Shown piece after piece: positions 14,626 through 18,401 of a stretch of 18,401 bases of DNA. The notes under the pieces are model-generated. The model was not told the origin of the DNA. It saw nothing but the letters and a program-made list of their open reading frames with translations, and made no database searches. How positions within the stretch are numbered: the first letter of the stretch is position 1; the number at the start of each line of letters is the position of its first letter. Position numbers and translations under genes: made by a program. Source of the DNA: Clostridium sp. CAG:590 (GTDB taxonomy: Bacteria; Bacillota; Clostridia; Lachnospirales; Lachnospiraceae); contig HF987852.1 in the NCBI GenBank assembly GCA_000431135.1, positions 1-18,401 of the forward strand, in the 5' to 3' direction.

Positions 14626-15324
14626 ATGTCAGAGATCACAAAACAAAAGATACCTTGTCCCAAATGCGGGAAATTAATAGATATAGATGTATGGGATAGC
14701 ATTGATATTCCTTATGAGATGGAACAGAAAGAAAAGGTATTGCATAATACATTTTTTAAGCAGACTTGTCCGGAATGTCAGTTTTCATTTCCGCTTGCTT
14801 ACAAATGTCTGTATAATGACATGGAACAAAAGTATCTGATCTGGCTGGCACCAAGATTGGAGGAAGAGGAAAAGGCAGAGATTGCAGAATATAATGATAA
14901 GTTAAAGACGGATAACCGGTTAAGATTGGCACAGGGAGGTTATACATACCGGGTTGTTCGGAATGATAATGAGTTGAGGGAAAAGGTTTTGATCTTTGAT
15001 GAAGGATTGGATGACCGTTATATCGAGACCATGAAATTAGTATATGTTCCTGCATTTAAGAAGAATATCGCAAAAGACAGCAAGATCTTAGGATTGTATT
15101 TTGATAAGAAATCTTCCGGTGAGGGATATCAATGGGTTCTGATCTTTGATAACAAGCCGCCGGTGATCGCAGATATCAACATGGATATATATGAAGATAT
15201 GAAAGAGAAATTAAAAGATCTTGTAGAAGAAAAAACAGGCGAAGGATTTGTTCAGATTAGTGCACCATGGGCGATGGACATTATGACATCGAGAATAGAC
15301 GGAACAAAGCCGCAGGCACAATAG
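14626..15324 (+). CDS. CpXC domain protein (zinc-ribbon-like), function unknown
   Basis: The 232-residue protein starts with two CPxC knuckles, CPKC (11-14) and CPEC (48-51), the mark of the CpXC family, likely a zinc site. The rest is an alpha/beta domain with many charged residues (for example LIWLAPRLEEEEKAEI) and no membrane segment or signal. The biochemical role of CpXC proteins is not established. The start at 14626 is chosen because AAGGAG (14613-14618) lies 7 nt before it; a longer frame from 14587 has no such site. It has its own promoter and a strong terminator, so it stands alone. Confidence 0.85.
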   Translation: MSEITKQKIPCPKCGKLIDIDVWDSIDIPYEMEQKEKVLHNTFFKQTCPECQFSFPLAYKCLYNDMEQKYLIWLAPRLEEEEKAEIAEYNDKLKTDNRLRLAQGGYTYRVVRNDNELREKVLIFDEGLDDRYIETMKLVYVPAFKKNIAKDSKILGLYFDKKSSGEGYQWVLIFDNKPPVIADINMDIYEDMKEKLKDLVEEKTGEGFVQISAPWAMDIMTSRIDGTKPQAQ

Positions 15325-15332
15325 AGAAAAAG

Positions 15333-15368
15333 ATGGGTTGTATCCAACGGATACAGCTCATTTTTTTT
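15333..15368 (+). terminator. Intrinsic terminator of the CpXC gene
   Basis: ATGGGTTGTATCC (15333-15345) pairs with GGATACAGCTCAT (15349-15361), 13 bp with two G-U wobbles and a 3-nt loop, followed by T at 15361-15368. It starts 9 nt after the stop codon. Confidence 0.92.
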
Positions 15369-15382
15369 GACAATTTTGCGGA

Positions 15383-15404
15383 AGTGTCCAATTTATTGGA
15401 CACT
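15383..15404. promoter_or_regulatory. Perfect 22-bp palindrome, probable operator
   Basis: AGTGTCCAAT (15383-15392), TT, ATTGGACACT (15395-15404): ten perfectly paired positions. It lies in the 158-bp leader region between the CpXC terminator and the PARG-like gene. Two promoter readings are possible: TTGACA (15367-15372) upstream of it, with a poor -10 inside the palindrome, or TTGAGG (15407-15412) with TATGAA (15431-15436) just downstream. No T-run follows, so it is more like a protein-binding site than a terminator. GGTAT-GAAAG-ATACC (15429-15443) is a second small hairpin. Confidence 0.5.
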
Positions 15405-15526
15405 AATTGAGGTAGAATCTGCTTACAAGGTATGAAAGATACCGTTAATTGAATAATTTAACGCAATAAAGGCATTATGATTTGAACATATCTGTTGCAA
15501 TGACTTTTGCAGAAGGAGGAATGGTT

Positions 15527-16360
15527 ATGGCATATTGGAAGGCACAGGAGAAGAAGATCTCTATTTTTGAACAGACAATTTTATTATGTGAATCGAATCC
15601 TGCACTGTTGGATAAGGTGATGCGTGCACGGGAGAATAGTGTACTGTATCCGGCACAGGAGGGAAAGGAAGGACAATGGAAGAGAGAACAAAGAGTGACA
15701 GATATTGTAGTTACGGAACATCGCGCACTGGAAGCAGTTCGTAACTGGAAGATGCAATATCCGGACAGCAGGGTAGGTGTACTTAACTTTGCGGCACCTA
15801 TGCATCCGGGCGGGGATGTAATTCGCGGAAGTGATACGCAGGAAGCAGGTATATGTCGTTGTTCTACCTTATATCCTTGCCTGCATACAGAACGGTGGAT
15901 GCAGCAATATTATGGAGAGAACAGGAGAATGCCGGAGGCAGGGTATGGGAATTCCTGCATCTATATACCGGATGTGATCGGAGTCGGACAAGATGCGGAA
16001 TTTCCTGTGCTTCTGCCGGAACAGGAATGGTATGCATTTGATGTTATAAGCTGTGCAGCAGGGAAAGTGGGTGTTTATAACAAGAAGTCAGAAGGAGATT
16101 GCCGGAGAGGTCAGACAGAGAGCACGCAATTAGAGAGGCAGATTGAGATGATCCTGCAGATTGCGGCACGGCAACAGATAGATATTCTTGTAGTGGGTGC
16201 GTTGGGCTGGGGAAGAGCGGGGAACGAACCGGAGATGGTCGCCCGTACATTTAAAAAAGCCCTGAATGCACATTGTCATACATTCAGAGCAATTGAATTT
16301 GCAATATATTCTTCAAAAGAGAAGAATATGAATTATGATATTTTTTCTGCTGTTTTGTAG
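15527..16360 (+). CDS. PARG-like macrodomain protein (TIGR02452 type) with altered catalytic loop
   Basis: The 277-residue protein has the layout of microbial poly(ADP-ribose) glycohydrolase-like TIGR02452 proteins: an N-terminal helical part (1-80), then the macrodomain with VGVLNFAAPMHPGG (83-96) and CRCSTLYPCL (110-119), DVISCAAG (178-185 region) and LVVGALGWGRAGNEP near the C-terminus. Family members typically have GGG(x6-8)QEE; here positions 95-97 are GGD and 105-107 are QEA, so the residue normally acting as catalytic Glu is Ala. Binding of ADP-ribose might persist while hydrolysis is lost. The ATG at 15527 has AGGAGG 7 nt upstream; ATG 15521 is too close to it. Its 3' end overlaps the MATE gene by 28 bp on the opposite strand. 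It is transcribed alone. Confidence 0.82.
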   Translation: MAYWKAQEKKISIFEQTILLCESNPALLDKVMRARENSVLYPAQEGKEGQWKREQRVTDIVVTEHRALEAVRNWKMQYPDSRVGVLNFAAPMHPGGDVIRGSDTQEAGICRCSTLYPCLHTERWMQQYYGENRRMPEAGYGNSCIYIPDVIGVGQDAEFPVLLPEQEWYAFDVISCAAGKVGVYNKKSEGDCRRGQTESTQLERQIEMILQIAARQQIDILVVGALGWGRAGNEPEMVARTFKKALNAHCHTFRAIEFAIYSSKEKNMNYDIFSAVL

Positions 16361-17766
16361 TGGATATCAGTATTCCGGGAGGCAGAGCCTTGAATTTTTT
16401 CAGGTTGTTTCTGTGATAATTTATCACGCAACCGGTGCATAACGTAGAAGTAGGCAGGAACTAAGAAGAGATCTGCACACAACCATGCTACCGGACTGGC
16501 AATTGCAACACAGATATATCCGAATGCAGGAACTAAGAAGAATCCTACAATTCCCCGTGCGAACATTTCACATACGCCTGCAAGAATTGCAAATGTAGGA
16601 TATCCCAATCCCTGAATCATGAACCGGACAACATTTACTAATGTAAGTAATGTATAGAATGCAGCGTTGCCGATTAAGAAGACATATATGTAATGGATCA
16701 GTTGCGTTTCTTTAGCATCTACGAATAATAGTGCAAGTTTTTGACCAAATATGATCATGAAGATCAGCGCCAGTACGGAATATAAGAATCCTAGCTTGGT
16801 ACAATCTTTTAATCCCTGATGGATGCGGTCTAATTTTCTGGCACCGACATTTTGTCCGCCGTAGGTTGCCATTGTGGAACCCATGGCGTCAAATGGACAG
16901 CAGGCAAACATACTGATCTTTGATCCTGCTGCAACTGCTGCAACAATGGTTTCACCCATGGAATTAACGGCTGTCTGCAGGATTACACTGCCAATTGCGG
17001 TGATGGAATATTGGAGTCCCATCGGAATACCCATGCCGCATAGGCTGAGGGCATATTTGGGATGAAGTTTCCAATCCTCTTTTGTAAAACCAAGAGAGCG
17101 GTATTTGTACACCATGTATATGAGACAGATAATACCGGATATGGTTTGTGCGGTTACGGTTGCCACTGCGGCACCGGCAACGCCCATTGGTTTTACCAGT
17201 ATAATATCTAACACAATGTTTAACAACGAAGAGAACACCAGGAAGATAAGAGGTGTTACACTGTCGCCGAGGGAGCGCAGGATACCGGATGTCATATTGT
17301 ATAAAAAAGTTGCAGGGATGCCCATGAATATAATGAATATATATATGTAAGCATCTTCTAATATGGATGACGGTGTATCCATCCAGATTAAGATATTGCG
17401 GGTAAGCAGACCGATAATGACCGTTAAGACGGCTGCAAAGAAGATCGATACCCACATTCCGTTAGTAATATATCTTTTTAAGGTTGTCTGATCTTTGGCT
17501 CCGAATGCCTGGGCCACCGGAATTGCAAAACCGTTACAGACACCAATACAAAAACCTAATATCATAAAATTGATCGATCCGGTGGAACCAACAGCGGCCA
17601 ATGCATTGACACCCAGCATCTGACCAACGATGATCGAATCCATCATATTGTAAAACTGCTGAAATAGTAATCCTAGTAATAGAGGAAGACCGAATCCCAA
17701 GATCAGGTTCATAGGTTTTCCCTCTGTCAAATCTTTTGAACCGTTTGATGTTTTTAACTTTAACAT
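16333..17766 (-). CDS. MATE-family multidrug/sodium efflux transporter
   Basis: MATE proteins export drugs or metabolites against sodium or proton gradients. The 477-residue protein is all-membrane, with about twelve hydrophobic helices in two halves. The N-terminus reads PMNLILGFGLPLLLGLLFQQ, then MDSIIVGQMLG and AVGSTGSI, all typical of the bacterial DinF/NorM-like branch; the second half contains GVCEMFARGIVGF. The start at 17766 is chosen because AAAGGAGGG lies about 7 nt before it; an ATG at 17784 lies on the wrong side of this site. Its final codons (DIHYKTAEKIS) overlap the end of the PARG-like gene. No terminator hairpin is visible after the stop. The substrate is unknown. Confidence 0.92.
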   Translation of the reverse strand: MLKLKTSNGSKDLTEGKPMNLILGFGLPLLLGLLFQQFYNMMDSIIVGQMLGVNALAAVGSTGSINFMILGFCIGVCNGFAIPVAQAFGAKDQTTLKRYITNGMWVSIFFAAVLTVIIGLLTRNILIWMDTPSSILEDAYIYIFIIFMGIPATFLYNMTSGILRSLGDSVTPLIFLVFSSLLNIVLDIILVKPMGVAGAAVATVTAQTISGIICLIYMVYKYRSLGFTKEDWKLHPKYALSLCGMGIPMGLQYSITAIGSVILQTAVNSMGETIVAAVAAGSKISMFACCPFDAMGSTMATYGGQNVGARKLDRIHQGLKDCTKLGFLYSVLALIFMIIFGQKLALLFVDAKETQLIHYIYVFLIGNAAFYTLLTLVNVVRFMIQGLGYPTFAILAGVCEMFARGIVGFFLVPAFGYICVAIASPVAWLCADLFLVPAYFYVMHRLRDKLSQKQPEKIQGSASRNTDIHYKTAEKIS

Positions 17767-17891
17767 AATAAGCCCTCCTTTCATTTATAGCATGATGAAT
17801 ATAACGCAAACGAAGGTGTTTTGATATAACATTCACAGATTAAAATATAACAATCCTGTATATTTATTGAAGATGAGGAATCTTTATAAGT

Positions 17892-17922
17892 ATAGTGATT
17901 ATTTGCGGAATTTTATCACTAT
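17892..17922. repeat. Inverted repeat in the MATE-trxA divergent region
   Basis: ATAGTGAT (17892-17899) and ATCACTAT (17915-17922) form a perfect 8-bp inverted repeat 15 bp apart, in the 293-bp A+T-rich space between the divergent MATE and thioredoxin starts. It could be a regulator site. I see no coding frame in this region, and no convincing MATE promoter. Confidence 0.35.
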
Positions 17923-17948
17923 TATAATAAGAATTATATCAATAGTGG

Positions 17949-17976
17949 TTGCATAATTCTTTAGATTTGGTATAGT
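17949..17976 (+). promoter_or_regulatory. Promoter of trxA
   Basis: TTGCAT (17949-17954), 16-bp spacer and TATAGT (17971-17976), with an extended -10 TGG directly before it. The start would be near 17983, leaving a leader of about 77 nt. The leader holds a 6-bp hairpin, ACAGCC (17999-18004) with GGCTGT (18017-18022), followed by TTATC; a weak attenuator is possible. Confidence 0.55.
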
Positions 17977-18059
17977 CTAAATAGAAAGAAATAATTCGAC
18001 AGCCGTTTTACTATGTGGCTGTTTATCAATATGTTGTGTAGAGACAGGAGGACATGAAT

Positions 18060-18368
18060 ATGGCAGTTATAAGTGTAACAGCAGATAATTTTGAACAGGA
18101 AGTATTGAAGACAGAAGGAATTGTAATGGTTGATTTCTGGGCAGCATGGTGTGGACCTTGTAAGATGCTTTCTCCGATTGTAGACCAGATCGCAGAGGAA
18201 CATCCGGAGATCAAAGTATGTAAGGTGAACATTGATGAGGAGCCATCCCTCGCAATTGATTACAAGGTGATGTCAATTCCGACTTTGCTGGTATTCAAGA
18301 ACGGCGAGAAGGTCAATATGAGTATCGGAGTGCAGTCGAAGTCTGATATTGAGGCAATGCTCGCATAA
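18060..18368 (+). CDS. trxA: Thioredoxin
   Basis: Thioredoxin reduces disulfides of cytosolic proteins with electrons from thioredoxin reductase. The 102-residue protein has the standard length, the active site WCGPC (30-34, Cys31 and Cys34) in VDFWAAWCGPCKM, the cis-proline motif SIPTLLVF (72-79, Pro74) and the terminal GVQSKSDIEAML helix. An additional cysteine (VCKVNID, Cys54) is present. The ATG at 18060 is chosen because AGGAGG (18046-18051) lies 8 nt before it; ATG 18054 would be only 2 nt away. No reductase gene is in the window. No terminator is visible in the 33 bases that remain. Confidence 0.96.
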   Translation: MAVISVTADNFEQEVLKTEGIVMVDFWAAWCGPCKMLSPIVDQIAEEHPEIKVCKVNIDEEPSLAIDYKVMSIPTLLVFKNGEKVNMSIGVQSKSDIEAMLA

Positions 18369-18401
18369 TATCGATCCTGCACAGCGTGAGTAAGACGGAC
18401 G

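Noticed and set aside
16413..16427. Palindrome GTGATAA-T-TTATCAC as a MATE or PARG terminator
   Set aside because: It lies inside the MATE coding sequence, has no T-run, and codes for ordinary residues; most likely chance.
16964..17455. 163-residue minus-strand frame within the MATE gene
   Set aside because: It is an alternative frame of the same strand inside a clear MATE protein, rich in His, Tyr and Cys, with no start signals.
17785..17890. Promoter for the MATE gene
   Set aside because: Several A+T-rich hexamers resemble a -10, but none has a -35 at correct spacing, so none is reported.

Overview
The window looks like chromosomal DNA from an anaerobic, endospore-forming member of the Clostridia, most likely family Lachnospiraceae. 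This is an inference from gene content (a GerA-type germination cluster, SpoIIR, MptE-like motility glycosylation factor, MEP-pathway isoprenoid synthesis, a methylmalonyl-CoA-type carboxyltransferase), moderate-to-low G+C, AGGAGG-type ribosome binding sites and frequent hairpin-plus-T-run terminators. There are no rRNA, tRNA, CRISPR, insertion sequence or phage genes that I can see. Almost all of it is ordinary housekeeping DNA; the unusual material is in how a few genes are built and regulated.

Layout. (1) 1-2753: a promoter, a tiny possibly decayed ORF, an MBL-fold hydrolase translationally coupled to it, and a 557-residue MptE-like/Maf flagellin-glycosylation-type protein. A long hairpin separates it from a convergent family 2 glycosyltransferase (2755-3789, minus). 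This half looks like cell-surface or flagellar glycan biology. (2) 3790-5660: a stand-alone acyl-CoA carboxyltransferase with its own promoter and a bidirectional terminator. (3) 5690-6405, minus: a conserved, function-unknown protein with a structured leader. (4) 6469-8219: ispE and an FCD-type GntR regulator, probably one operon, with a GTATAC palindrome at the predicted transcription start. (5) 8160-12577: sporulation and germination genes, gerA, a fused gerB-gerC and spoIIR. (6) 12614-15368: pyruvate kinase and a CpXC zinc-ribbon-like protein. (7) 15383-17784: a divergent PARG-like protein (TIGR02452 type), overlapping tail-to-tail with a MATE transporter. (8) 17949-18368: thioredoxin.

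The most interesting points. At 8160-8219 the terminator of the ispE-gntR operon and an apparently perfect sigma-G promoter (GAATA, 18 bp, CATACTA) are interlaced. The promoter -10 lies in the left arm of the terminator, so a forespore transcript of gerA would start in the loop, lack the hairpin and expose the Shine-Dalgarno that the hairpin would otherwise hide. A similar but vegetative interlacing occurs between pyk and the CpXC gene (14507-14554). The germination permease GerB is fused in one reading frame to a lipoprotein-like GerC that keeps its own lipobox (Cys425) but appears to lack the usual GerC C-terminal domain. The PARG-like protein carries GGD...QEA where the family normally has GGG...QEE, so the catalytic glutamate appears to be replaced. 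No wholly new multi-gene system could be demonstrated from sequence alone.
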